Positions 1-7,527 of a stretch of DNA of 64,000 nt are shown here, piece by piece (position 1 is the stretch's first letter; each line of letters begins with the position of its first letter). Location of the stretch: positions 18,358-82,357 of the forward strand of contig WYBL01000004.1 in the NCBI GenBank assembly GCA_011526565.1, given 5' to 3'. The notes beneath the pieces are model-generated. The model saw only the letters and a program-made list of their open reading frames with translations. It searched no databases and was not told where the DNA came from. The DNA comes from Acidobacteriota bacterium (lineage in GTDB: Bacteria; Acidobacteriota; Vicinamibacteria; Fen-336). A program made the position numbers and the translations under genes.

Positions 1-876
1 GGCGGCGTCGACGCCGGCCCACGGGGCGCGATCCTCCGGCGAGGGCAGCAGGTCGACGATCGCGTCGAGGATCGGGTGCATGCCGACGTTGCGCAGCGAG
101 GAGGCGGGCAGCACAGGGAACAGCTTCTGCTGGAGCACGCTCTGGCGCAGGCCCTTGACGAGGTCGGCGAACGGCAGGTTGCCGAGGGCGAAGAACTCCT
201 CCATCAGCGACTCGTCGATCTCGGCCACCATCTCGACGAGCTGGGCGTGGGCCGCGGCCTCCGCCTCCTTGAGCGCCTCGGGCACCTCCGTCTGCTCGAA
301 CTTGCCGCTCTGGTCGTCGGCGTAGACGTCGGCCTTGTCGGTCTCCAGGTCGGCGACGCCGCGGAAGTCCTTCTCCTCGGCCAGCGGCACCGCGATCGGC
401 ACCACGCCGCGGCCGAACGCGGCGCGCAGCGACTCCATCGTGCGCTCGAACGACGCGCGCTCGCGGTCCTCGCGGTTGACGACGATCAGCCGCGGCAGGC
501 CGTACTGCTCGGCCAGCCGCCACATCTTCTCGGTCTGGACCTCGACGCCGGCGACCGCGTCGACCACGACGATCGCGGCGTCCGCCGCCCGCAGCGCCGC
601 CTGGGCCTCCGCCGCGAACACGGCGTAGCCCGGGGCGTCGATCAGGTTGATCCGGGTCTTCTTCCACTCGCCCCAGCCGACCGCGGCCTGCAGCGAGATC
701 TTGCGCTCGATCTCGTCGGCGTCGAAGTCGGTGATCGCGGTCCCGTCGTCGACACGGCCCAGCCGCGTCGTGGCTCCCATGTCGAACAGCAGGGCCGCCA
801 CCAGCGAGGTCTTGCCGGACCCTCCATGGCCGACGACGGCGACGTTGCGGACAGCCGATGCATCCCAGGTCTTCAT
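1..876 (-). CDS. Elongation factor G-like GTPase (3' part outside window)
   Basis: The reading frame starts at ATG 876-874, preceded by GGAGGGGAC, and stays open to the left window edge, so only about 292 N-terminal codons are seen. A GTP-binding domain is clear: a P-loop reading GHGGSGKT near residues 16-23, a switch region with a DFDADEIER-like stretch, a G3 motif DAPG and a G4 motif NRED. Canonical EF-G has AHIDAGKT, DTPG and NKxD, so this looks like the divergent EF-G-like paralogue family and not the main translocase. The role of that family is poorly defined. It is divergent from the pilus-type operon, and TATCAT on the minus strand near 906 could be its -10. Confidence 0.8.
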   Translation of the reverse strand, partial: MKTWDASAVRNVAVVGHGGSGKTSLVAALLFDMGATTRLGRVDDGTAITDFDADEIERKISLQAAVGWGEWKKTRINLIDAPGYAVFAAEAQAALRAADAAIVVVDAVAGVEVQTEKMWRLAEQYGLPRLIVVNREDRERASFERTMESLRAAFGRGVVPIAVPLAEEKDFRGVADLETDKADVYADDQSGKFEQTEVPEALKEAEAAAHAQLVEMVAEIDESLMEEFFALGNLPFADLVKGLRQSVLQQKLFPVLPASSLRNVGMHPILDAIVDLLPSPEDRAPWAGVDAA

Positions 877-910
877 GTCCCCTCCGCGCGGATCGCCGTC
901 GATGATAGCC

Positions 911-1089
911 CCGCCGGACGGGGGTTCGGGGGCGGAGGAGCGTCTGTTTGGGACGGAGCCCCCGAGGGCCCGAGCGTCAGGCTCTGCCTGACGCGAGCCG
1001 CCGGACGGGGGTTCGGGGGCGGAGGAGCGTCTGTTTGGGACGGAGCCCCCGAGGGCCCGAGCGTCAGGCTCTGCCTGACGCGAGCCGCC
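911..1089. repeat. Tandem 87-bp intergenic repeat, two copies
   Basis: Positions 911-997 and 998-1084 are identical 87-bp units, and 5 more matching bases follow. Each unit holds a G-rich core (920-940 and 1007-1027) and a perfect 9-bp stem with a TCT loop (974-994 and 1061-1081). The rest of the 877-1115 gap between the divergent EF-G-like and pilM-like genes is non-coding. The G-rich core recurs near 35569 and 35739 and, shortened and inverted, at 28880-28894, so this belongs to a dispersed intergenic element. Function is unknown. Confidence 0.9.
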
Positions 1090-1115
1090 CGACCTGCGGA
1101 GGGTAAGATCGCCCC

Positions 1116-1946
1116 GTGATCGCCCTGCGCCGCGCCACCGTGCTCGCCGTGGACGCGGCCTCCGTGGTCGGCGGTCGCGCCGCGCGGTACCTGTGGGGCG
1201 GGCTCGGGGCCGCCGACGCCGTGCACGTTCGCTGCGCGCTGCCGGCCTCCTCCGAGCCGCTGAGCGCGGGCGACCAGGAGGCGCTGGCCGCCGCGCTGCG
1301 CGAGGCGGCCGCCCCGATCGTCCGCGGTGGCCGGCCGGTCGTCCTGCTGCCGGCGCACGTCGGTGCGTCGCTGGTGCTCGGGCGCGAGCGCGGGGTGGAC
1401 CCTGCCGAGCACGCGCGCTTCCGGCTGGCGGCGTCGCTCGACGCGCCTCCCGGAGAACTGGCGTCGCGCGTGGCGCCGGCTCCCGGCGGGCGCTGGCTCG
1501 CCGTCGCGATGCGGCGCGACACGTTGGCCAGCTACCAGGCCGCCCTCGCGACCGCCGGGCTGGCCGGGGCCCCGGTCAGCTTCGCCCTGTTCGCCGCCCT
1601 CGCCGCGCTGCCCGCGCCGTCCGCGCCGCGCTGCGTCGACCTGCTGCTCGGGGACGCCGCTGGCACCCTGCTGGGCTGGAGCGCGGGCGCGCTCGCCAGC
1701 GTCCGCTGCCGGCTTCGCGACGGCGGGCCGGAGGAGTCCGCCCGCTGGCACGAGGAGATCCGCCGCACCGCCACGCTGCTCGGCGGCGAGCCGGGGGCGG
1801 TGCGCCTGCTGGGGCCTGGCGCCGTGCGGCTGGGCGCCGCCCTGGCTGCGCGCGGGCTCGACCTCGGCGTCGGCCTGCCGCGGCTGCGGGCCGACACCGC
1901 CGGCGTCGCGGGCGAAGAAATGCTGTGGCCGGGGGCGGTGGCGTGA
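1116..1946 (+). CDS. PilM-like (actin-like ATPase fold) pilus/secretion assembly protein
   Basis: A 276-residue protein from GTG 1116; GGAGGG lies about 12 bases upstream. Sequence similarity is weak: an Ala-rich alternating beta-alpha pattern and a position before PilN-like and PilO-like genes suggest a PilM or GspL-type cytoplasmic scaffold that anchors the inner-membrane subcomplex of type IV pili or type II secretion. It is shorter than typical PilM (about 350 residues), and I could not point to a clear nucleotide-binding motif. Its TGA overlaps the next GTG. TAAGAT at 1104-1109 is 6 bases from the start, which would make a leaderless transcript. The assignment rests mostly on gene order. 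Confidence 0.55.
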   Translation: MIALRRATVLAVDAASVVGGRAARYLWGGLGAADAVHVRCALPASSEPLSAGDQEALAAALREAAAPIVRGGRPVVLLPAHVGASLVLGRERGVDPAEHARFRLAASLDAPPGELASRVAPAPGGRWLAVAMRRDTLASYQAALATAGLAGAPVSFALFAALAALPAPSAPRCVDLLLGDAAGTLLGWSAGALASVRCRLRDGGPEESARWHEEIRRTATLLGGEPGAVRLLGPGAVRLGAALAARGLDLGVGLPRLRADTAGVAGEEMLWPGAVA

Positions 1947-2446
1947 GGCTGCCCGACTTCTCGTCGGCGCCGCGGGCGGATCGCACGCCGGCCCTGGCGG
2001 TGCTGGGGGCAGCCCTCGTGCTGGGCCTGGCCGCCGCCGACGCGTGGCTGGCCCGCACGCTCGAGACGCAGGCCGAGGCCGCCGTGGCCGCCCTGAACGC
2101 GGACCTCGCGACGCAGCGCGCCCGCACCGACCGCCTGAGCGCGGCCGCGCGCCGGGGCGCCGACGCCCCGGCCCTGGGGGCGCTCGCGGTGCCGGCCGCG
2201 CGGGTCCTCGAGCACGTCGCCTCGCGGCTGCCGGGCGACGTGCGGTTGACGGACTTCCACGTCGTCTACCGCGACGCGGTCCGCGTCCGGCTGACCGCCG
2301 AGGCGCGGACCCCGGAGGCCTGGGACCGCTTCCTGGCCGCGCTCGCAGCCTCGCCCCACCTGCGCGAGTTGAGGCCGGACGGGGAGCGCCGCGACGACGG
2401 CATGCGGGTCGCGTTGAACCTGGTGTGGCAGGAGGCCGAGCGGTGA
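1943..2446 (+). CDS. PilN-like inner-membrane assembly protein
   Basis: A 167-residue protein from GTG 1943, which overlaps the previous stop (GTGA). A short cytoplasmic N-terminus leads into one membrane segment (about residues 14-34), then a helical stretch likely to be coiled coil and a ferredoxin-like alpha/beta C-terminal domain. This is the layout of PilN/GspL-type bitopic proteins, which pair with PilO and bind PilM through the N-terminal tail. It lies in a four-gene GTGA-coupled string. Confidence 0.6.
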   Translation: MRLPDFSSAPRADRTPALAVLGAALVLGLAAADAWLARTLETQAEAAVAALNADLATQRARTDRLSAAARRGADAPALGALAVPAARVLEHVASRLPGDVRLTDFHVVYRDAVRVRLTAEARTPEAWDRFLAALAASPHLRELRPDGERRDDGMRVALNLVWQEAER

Positions 2447-2955
2447 GCCGCGGTGCCCTCGCCCTGCTGCTGCTCGCCGCCGCCCTCGGCGTCCACGTGG
2501 GCGTGGCGCGCCCGGCGCGCGAGCGGGCGCTCACGATGGGGAACGAAGAGGCGCGGCTGCACCGCGAGGTGCGCGGGCTGCGCCAGCGCGCGGCCGCCGC
2601 CTCGCGCGTGATGGTGCGGCTGGCCGCGGGACGCGAGCAGGTCGCGCAGGCTCCGCGGCTCGAGCCGGACGCGGCGCCGGCTGCGGTGCGGGCGGCGATC
2701 GTCGCCCGCCTCGGCGCGCTCGACGTCGACGACGTGAGGCTCGAGGTGCGGCCGGCCCGCGGCCAGTCCGTCGCGACCTTCGAGGTCGCCGGGCGCGCCG
2801 CCGACACCCGCGGGGCGCTGGCCGCGCTGGCCGCGCTGGGCGACCCGGCGGAGGCGCGGGTGGCGACCGAGGTTTCCCTGCAGCCCGACGGCGCGGATCG
2901 CCGCTTCAGGGTCCGCGGCGTGCGGCTGCAGCCCGGCGATGGGGCCCGCCGGTGA
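2443..2955 (+). CDS. PilO-like inner-membrane assembly protein
   Basis: A 170-residue protein from GTG 2443, overlapping the preceding TGA. An N-terminal hydrophobic segment (about residues 5-20) is followed by a helical region and a compact alpha/beta domain. This is the usual PilO/GspM plan: a bitopic partner of PilN that forms a periplasmic heterodimer. Sequence alone would not identify it; the order M-N-O-P and the matching topology support it. Confidence 0.55.
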   Translation: MSRGALALLLLAAALGVHVGVARPARERALTMGNEEARLHREVRGLRQRAAAASRVMVRLAAGREQVAQAPRLEPDAAPAAVRAAIVARLGALDVDDVRLEVRPARGQSVATFEVAGRAADTRGALAALAALGDPAEARVATEVSLQPDGADRRFRVRGVRLQPGDGARR

Positions 2956-3413
2956 GGCGGCTGGCACTCGTCGCGGTGTCGCTGCTGGCCGCGGCCACGG
3001 CGTGGTGGGCGGCGCGGCCGGCCGGCCCGATCGGGCCCGAGCCCCGGGCGACGCGCCCGCCCGAGCGCAGTGCCGCGCCCCCGAGCCCGGCGAACGAGCC
3101 GCGCCTGGCCCGCGATCCGTTCGCGTTCGCGGACGCCGCGCGGGTGGTCGAGGAAAGGGCCGTCGAGCCGCCCGAGCATCCCGCGCCCCTGCTGCTGCTG
3201 CCGCCGCCGCCTCCTCCTCCGCCGCTGCGGCTGGCCGGCCTGGTCGAACGCGGCGGCCGGCTTCAGGCGGTGCTGGCGCGCGACGGCGAGGTGGCGCTGG
3301 CGGCGGTGGGCGAGGCCGCGTTCGGCTTCACCGTGGTCGAACTCGACCCGGTGGGCGGAGTGCTGCTGCGCGACGCCAGCGGCGAAACGCTGAAGCTGCG
3401 AGCGGAGCGCTGA
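2952..3413 (+). CDS. PilP-like periplasmic protein, Pro-rich linker
   Basis: A 153-residue protein from GTG 2952 (GTGA overlap). It has a signal-like N-terminus (residues 1-22, no lipobox Cys seen), a disordered Pro-rich segment with a run of prolines near residues 83-90, and a small C-terminal beta-rich domain from about residue 92. In Gram-negative pilus and type II secretion systems PilP/GspC link the PilNO complex to the secretin through such a beta domain. No secretin gene follows here. A 7-bp stem at 3415-3421/3435-3441 lies after the stop. Confidence 0.5.
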   Translation: MRRLALVAVSLLAAATAWWAARPAGPIGPEPRATRPPERSAAPPSPANEPRLARDPFAFADAARVVEERAVEPPEHPAPLLLLPPPPPPPPLRLAGLVERGGRLQAVLARDGEVALAAVGEAAFGFTVVELDPVGGVLLRDASGETLKLRAER

Positions 3414-3426
3414 AGCCGGGCCTTCG

Positions 3427-3456
3427 TTGCTTCTGCCCGGCGGGCGGTGATAGATT
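3427..3456 (+). promoter_or_regulatory. Candidate sigma70-type promoter for the pseudokinase-TonB gene
   Basis: TTGCTT (3427-3432) and TAGATT (3451-3456) are 18 bp apart, and the gene starts at 3502. The same TAGATT -10 is seen at groES. The gap is unusually AT-rich for this window. It overlaps the weak hairpin after the pilP-like gene. Confidence 0.35.
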
Positions 3457-3501
3457 GCCGCGTTCGTCACAATTCTTTTCAAATTCGAGGGTGGCGCGCT
3501 G

Positions 3502-5460
3502 ATGACCAGGAAGGAAAAGTTCGGGAAGTTCGTCCTTCTGGAGGAGACCGAGAAGACTGGTCTCGGCGCCGAGTACCGCGCCGCCAAGCTCTCCGCGACG
3601 GGGCTCGAGAAGATCGTCACCCTGTTCCGCTTCGCGCCCGCGATCACGGCCAATGTCGACGCGGCGCGGCTGCTGATGGACCAGGCCAAGGCCGCGGCCC
3701 AGTTCCAGAACCCGAACGTCGTCAAGGTGCTGGGCATCGGCAAGGTCGAGTCCAGCTACTACGTCTCCTCCGAGTTCGTGGAGGCCAAGAGCCTGCGCGC
3801 GATCCTGCGGCGCGCGAAGCAGGACGGCTTCCCGTTCTCGGTCGACCACGCGCTGCTGGTGGCGAGCAAGGTGTGCGCCGCCCTCGAGTACGCCCACGGC
3901 CGCCGCGCCGAAGACGGCTCGCGCATGGTGCACGGGCTGATGGCGCCGGAGCACGTGCTGGTCAGCTACGAAGGCGAGGTGCGCAGCCGCGGCTTCGGGC
4001 TGTGGCCCGCGCAACTCCGCGAGTTCGGCCTGCTCGGGCCGGACGAGAGCGCGGCGCTGTCGCCGGAGCAGGCGGCCGGCGGCAAGGCCGACGCCCGCTC
4101 CGACGTGTTCGCGGTGGGCGCCCTGCTCTTCGAGGCGCTGACCGGGCAGCACCCGTTCGCGAACGGCCGCACGGAGGACTTCGCGGGCCTGCTGGCCGCC
4201 GCCCGCCTCGCCAACCCGACCACCGAGGACGACCGCATCCCGGCCCCGATCGCCGAGATCCTCGGCAAGTCGCTGGCGCCGGCCGCCGCGCGCTACGCCG
4301 ACATGGCGGAGATGCGCAAGGCGATCGACACCCTGCTGTTCACCGGCGACTTCACGCCGACCACCTTCAACCTCGCCTTCTTCATGCACTCGCTGTTCCG
4401 CGAGGACATCGACCGCGAGTCGCGCGCGCTGAAGGAGGAACGCGAGTACGGCTACGCCGAGTACCTGGTGGAGGACAAGCCCGCGGCCCCGGTGGTCGTG
4501 CCGGCCCCGTCGGCGCCCGAGCCGGCGAGAGCCCACGCGCCCGAGCCCGCTCCCGTCCATCACACCCCGGCTTCGCCGGCCCCGTCGCAGCCGGCCATCG
4601 CGATCCCCGGCGGCGCCCAGCCGGCCGGCAAGAGCTCGATGCCGATGATCGTCGGCGGCCTGGCGGCGGTCGTGGTGATCGCCGTCGGCGCCTGGTTCAT
4701 GCTCGGCCGCTCGACGCCGGAGGCCGCCGCCCCGGCGCCGACCACGCTGTCGCCCGAAGCGGCGGCCGCCGTGCGCAAGGTGCAGGAGCTCGAGCAGAAG
4801 CTGGCCGCGCTCGAGGCCGAGAAGCAGGCCGAGGAACAGAAGGCCGCCGAGGAGGCCGAGAAGAAGCTGAAGGCCCAGGCCGCCGCCAAGGGCCAGCAGG
4901 TCGACCCCGCCGCCCTGGCCAGGGCCCAGGAGGAGGCCCGAAAGAAGGCTGCCGCCGAGGCCGAGGCCCGCCAGCAGGCCGAACTGCAACGGCTCGCCGA
5001 GGAGAAGAAGGCCGAGGAGGCCCGTCTCGCCGAAGAGAAGCGTCGCGCGGACGAGGCCGCGAAGGCGGCGGCCGCGGCCACCCCGCCGCCCACGACCGTC
5101 GCCGCCGCGCCGGTGACGCAGGCGCCTGCGCCGGCGGCACCTGCCCCGCTCAAGCCGGGCACGCTGGTCAACCTCAGCGACCCGGGCGTGATCGAACCGA
5201 TCGTGGAACGCAGCCCGGCCCTCCACTACCCGCCGATCGCGCTGCGCCAGCGGGTCGACGGTGCGATCGAGCTCAACGTGCTGGTCGACGAGAAAGGCAA
5301 CGTCGCCGACGTCAAGGTGCTCCAGGACGCCGGCGGGAAGTCGGGTCTCACGGAAGCCGCGATCGAGAACGTGAAGCGGCGCAAGTACCGGCCCGCGACC
5401 AAGGACGGCGTCCCCGTCAAGGTCTGGCTGCCGGTGCGGGTGGTGTTCAAGCTGCCGTAA
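3502..5460 (+). CDS. Membrane pseudokinase fused to a TonB C-terminal domain
   Basis: A 652-residue protein from ATG 3502. Residues about 7-280 have a Ser/Thr kinase fold, but the catalytic loop reads HGLMAPEHV (near residue 144) where HRDxKxxN is expected, and the DFG position reads GFG. Catalysis is therefore unlikely. Pro/Ala-rich sequence follows, then one membrane segment (about 380-401), a long Ala/Glu/Lys coiled coil (about 417-520), a Pro/Ala linker and a TonB-type domain (about 565-652, starting near YPPIALRQR). The predicted topology puts the kinase fold in the cytoplasm and the TonB domain in the periplasm. The gene ends 12 bp before ygfK, so the two are probably co-transcribed. 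No ExbB/ExbD genes are in view. Confidence 0.85.
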   Translation: MTRKEKFGKFVLLEETEKTGLGAEYRAAKLSATGLEKIVTLFRFAPAITANVDAARLLMDQAKAAAQFQNPNVVKVLGIGKVESSYYVSSEFVEAKSLRAILRRAKQDGFPFSVDHALLVASKVCAALEYAHGRRAEDGSRMVHGLMAPEHVLVSYEGEVRSRGFGLWPAQLREFGLLGPDESAALSPEQAAGGKADARSDVFAVGALLFEALTGQHPFANGRTEDFAGLLAAARLANPTTEDDRIPAPIAEILGKSLAPAAARYADMAEMRKAIDTLLFTGDFTPTTFNLAFFMHSLFREDIDRESRALKEEREYGYAEYLVEDKPAAPVVVPAPSAPEPARAHAPEPAPVHHTPASPAPSQPAIAIPGGAQPAGKSSMPMIVGGLAAVVVIAVGAWFMLGRSTPEAAAPAPTTLSPEAAAAVRKVQELEQKLAALEAEKQAEEQKAAEEAEKKLKAQAAAKGQQVDPAALARAQEEARKKAAAEAEARQQAELQRLAEEKKAEEARLAEEKRRADEAAKAAAAATPPPTTVAAAPVTQAPAPAAPAPLKPGTLVNLSDPGVIEPIVERSPALHYPPIALRQRVDGAIELNVLVDEKGNVADVKVLQDAGGKSGLTEAAIENVKRRKYRPATKDGVPVKVWLPVRVVFKLP

Positions 5461-5472
5461 CCCCGGCCAGGC

Positions 5473-7527
5473 ATGGCCCACCTGCGACCGTATCCCTTCG
5501 CCGCCCTGGTCCGCCGCGCGCTGCGCGAGCTGGGCCGGGGCGGTGACGTCTTCGACCTGCCGCGCGCGGCCCTCTACCGTCCCGCCCCGGGGCTCGACCT
5601 CTCCGTCGCGTTCCACGGCCATCGCGCGGCGACCCCGCTGGGTCCCGCCGCCGGGCCGCAGTCGCAGATGGCGCAGAACCTCGCGCTGTGCTGGCTGACC
5701 GGCTCCCGCATCTTCGAGCTGAAGACCGTGCAGGTGAAGGACGACCTGCAGATCCCGCGGCCGTGCATCGACATGGCGACCGTCGGCTACAACGTCGAGT
5801 GGAGCCAGGAACTGCGGCTCCCGGAGTCGCTCGCCGAGTACGTCAAGGGCCGGATGCTGATCGAGGTGATGCGCGAGCGCCTCGGGCTCGAGCCCGAGAC
5901 GGACCCGCTGATCTTCGACCTGAGCGTCGGCTACGACCTCGCGGGCCTGCGCAGCGAGCCGGTGCAGGGCTTCCTGCGCGGCATGCGCGACCCGACCCGG
6001 CTGGTCGACGCGCTGCGGCGCGAGATCCCCGCCGAGTGGGCGCGCTACCGCGACCTCGACTTCCCGGCCGCGATCTCCGACACCGTCACCCTCAGCACCT
6101 TCCACGGCTGCCCGCCCGACGAGATCGGCCGGATGATCCTGTTCCTGCTCGAGCAGGGCTTCCACGCGGTCGTCAAGCTGAACCCGATGCTGCTCGGGCC
6201 CGCGCGCACCCGCGAGCTGCTCCACGACGTCATGGGTTACGCGGACCTGCGCGTGCCCGACACGGCGTTCGAGCGCGACACGCGCTGGGAGCAGATGGCC
6301 GGCTTCGTCGATCGCCTCGGTCGCCGGGCGGCCGAGCTGGGCCGCGGCTTCGGCGTCAAGTTCTCGAACACGCTGATCGTCGAGAACCACCGCTCGTTCT
6401 TCCCGGCCTCCGAGAAGGAGATGTACCTCTCGGGCCCTCCGCTGTTCGTGCTCGCCACGAACCTCGTGCAGCGCTTCCGGGCGGAGTTCGGCGCCCGCTT
6501 CCCGATCTCGTACTCGGCGGGCATCGACCGCGGCAACTTCGCGGACGCCGTGGCGCTCGGCCTGGTGCCCGTCACGGTCTGCTCGGACCTGCTGAAGCCG
6601 CGCGGCTACGCCCGGGCCACGGGCTACCTGGAGGCGCTCGCGGAGCGGATGCGCGCCGTTGGCGCGACGCACGTCGGCGACTTCGTGATTCGCGCGTTCG
6701 GCCACGGCGCCGAAGCGCTCGACCGCGTGCCCGGGCTCGAGCCGGCCGAGCGCGAGCGGGCGCTGGCCGCGCTGGCGAGCGGGGGCGACCTGCGCGCCGC
6801 CGTGGGCGAGGCGGCCCACGGCGCCTGGCGGGACCAGGCGGCGCTGCTCAACACCGACGACTACGTCCCGCGCGCGACCCGCGACCCGCGCTACGCCGCC
6901 GCGGCGCACGCGAAGCCGCCGAGAAAGCTCGGCTCGCCGCTCGCGCTGTTCGACTGCGTCACCTGTCACAAGTGCGTGCCGGTGTGTCCCAACGACGCCA
7001 ACTTCGCGTTCGTGCTGCCGAAGCTGGAGCAGCCGATCGTCAAGCTCCGCGCCCGCGCGGGCGGCGGGTTCGAGGCCCGCGAGGAGGGCCGCCTCGCGAT
7101 CGCGCGCAAGGCGCAGTACGCCAACTTCGCGGACTTCTGCAACGAGTGCGGCAACTGCGACGTGTTCTGCCCGGAGGACGGCGGGCCGTACCTCGTCAAG
7201 CCCCGCTTCTTCGGCGCGGTGGCCGACTGGCGCGCCCAGCAGGCGCTCGACGGCTTCGCGCTCGACCCCGCGAGCGGCACCCTGCACGGCCGCGTCTCCG
7301 GCCGCGAGTACGCGCTCGCCCCCGCGGGGGAACGCGAGCGCTACTCGGGCCGCGGCTTCTCCCTGCTGCTCGATCCCGCCGACCCCGCGGCCGACCCGCG
7401 CGGCGAGGCTGCCGTCGAGGTCGACCTCGCGCCGTATCACATCCTGCGCTGGATTCGGGCCGGGGTGTACGCTTCCGGGCAGGCCAACTACCTGACGGAA
7501 CTGGCCGAGGTCGGAGGGCGGGGATGA
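5473..7527 (+). CDS. ygfK: YgfK-like DHOD-fold iron-sulfur protein, short form
   Basis: A 684-residue protein from ATG 5473. The N-terminal two thirds resemble the dihydroorotate/dihydropyrimidine dehydrogenase-type barrel of E. coli YgfK (DTVTLSTFHGCPPDEIG, KLNPMLLG, CSDLLKPRGYA). The C-terminal third holds two 4Fe-4S ligand sets, CVTCHKCVPVCP near residue 496 and CNECGNCDVFCP near residue 556. E. coli YgfK is about 1,030 residues and carries a glutamate-synthase-type FAD/NAD(P)H module; no GxGxxG nucleotide motif is visible here, so that module is missing. YgfK is a putative oxidoreductase of the selenium-dependent hydroxylase/purine cluster. Its TGA overlaps the next ATG. Confidence 0.87.
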   Translation: MAHLRPYPFAALVRRALRELGRGGDVFDLPRAALYRPAPGLDLSVAFHGHRAATPLGPAAGPQSQMAQNLALCWLTGSRIFELKTVQVKDDLQIPRPCIDMATVGYNVEWSQELRLPESLAEYVKGRMLIEVMRERLGLEPETDPLIFDLSVGYDLAGLRSEPVQGFLRGMRDPTRLVDALRREIPAEWARYRDLDFPAAISDTVTLSTFHGCPPDEIGRMILFLLEQGFHAVVKLNPMLLGPARTRELLHDVMGYADLRVPDTAFERDTRWEQMAGFVDRLGRRAAELGRGFGVKFSNTLIVENHRSFFPASEKEMYLSGPPLFVLATNLVQRFRAEFGARFPISYSAGIDRGNFADAVALGLVPVTVCSDLLKPRGYARATGYLEALAERMRAVGATHVGDFVIRAFGHGAEALDRVPGLEPAERERALAALASGGDLRAAVGEAAHGAWRDQAALLNTDDYVPRATRDPRYAAAAHAKPPRKLGSPLALFDCVTCHKCVPVCPNDANFAFVLPKLEQPIVKLRARAGGGFEAREEGRLAIARKAQYANFADFCNECGNCDVFCPEDGGPYLVKPRFFGAVADWRAQQALDGFALDPASGTLHGRVSGREYALAPAGERERYSGRGFSLLLDPADPAADPRGEAAVEVDLAPYHILRWIRAGVYASGQANYLTELAEVGGRG

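Noticed and set aside
3328..7440. A 1,370-codon open frame on the minus strand, and similar long antisense frames (for example 54110-57712).
   Set aside because: They lie opposite real genes with clear motifs. High third-base GC removes stops in the antisense frame, and the proteins are Arg/Gly-rich low-complexity shadows.
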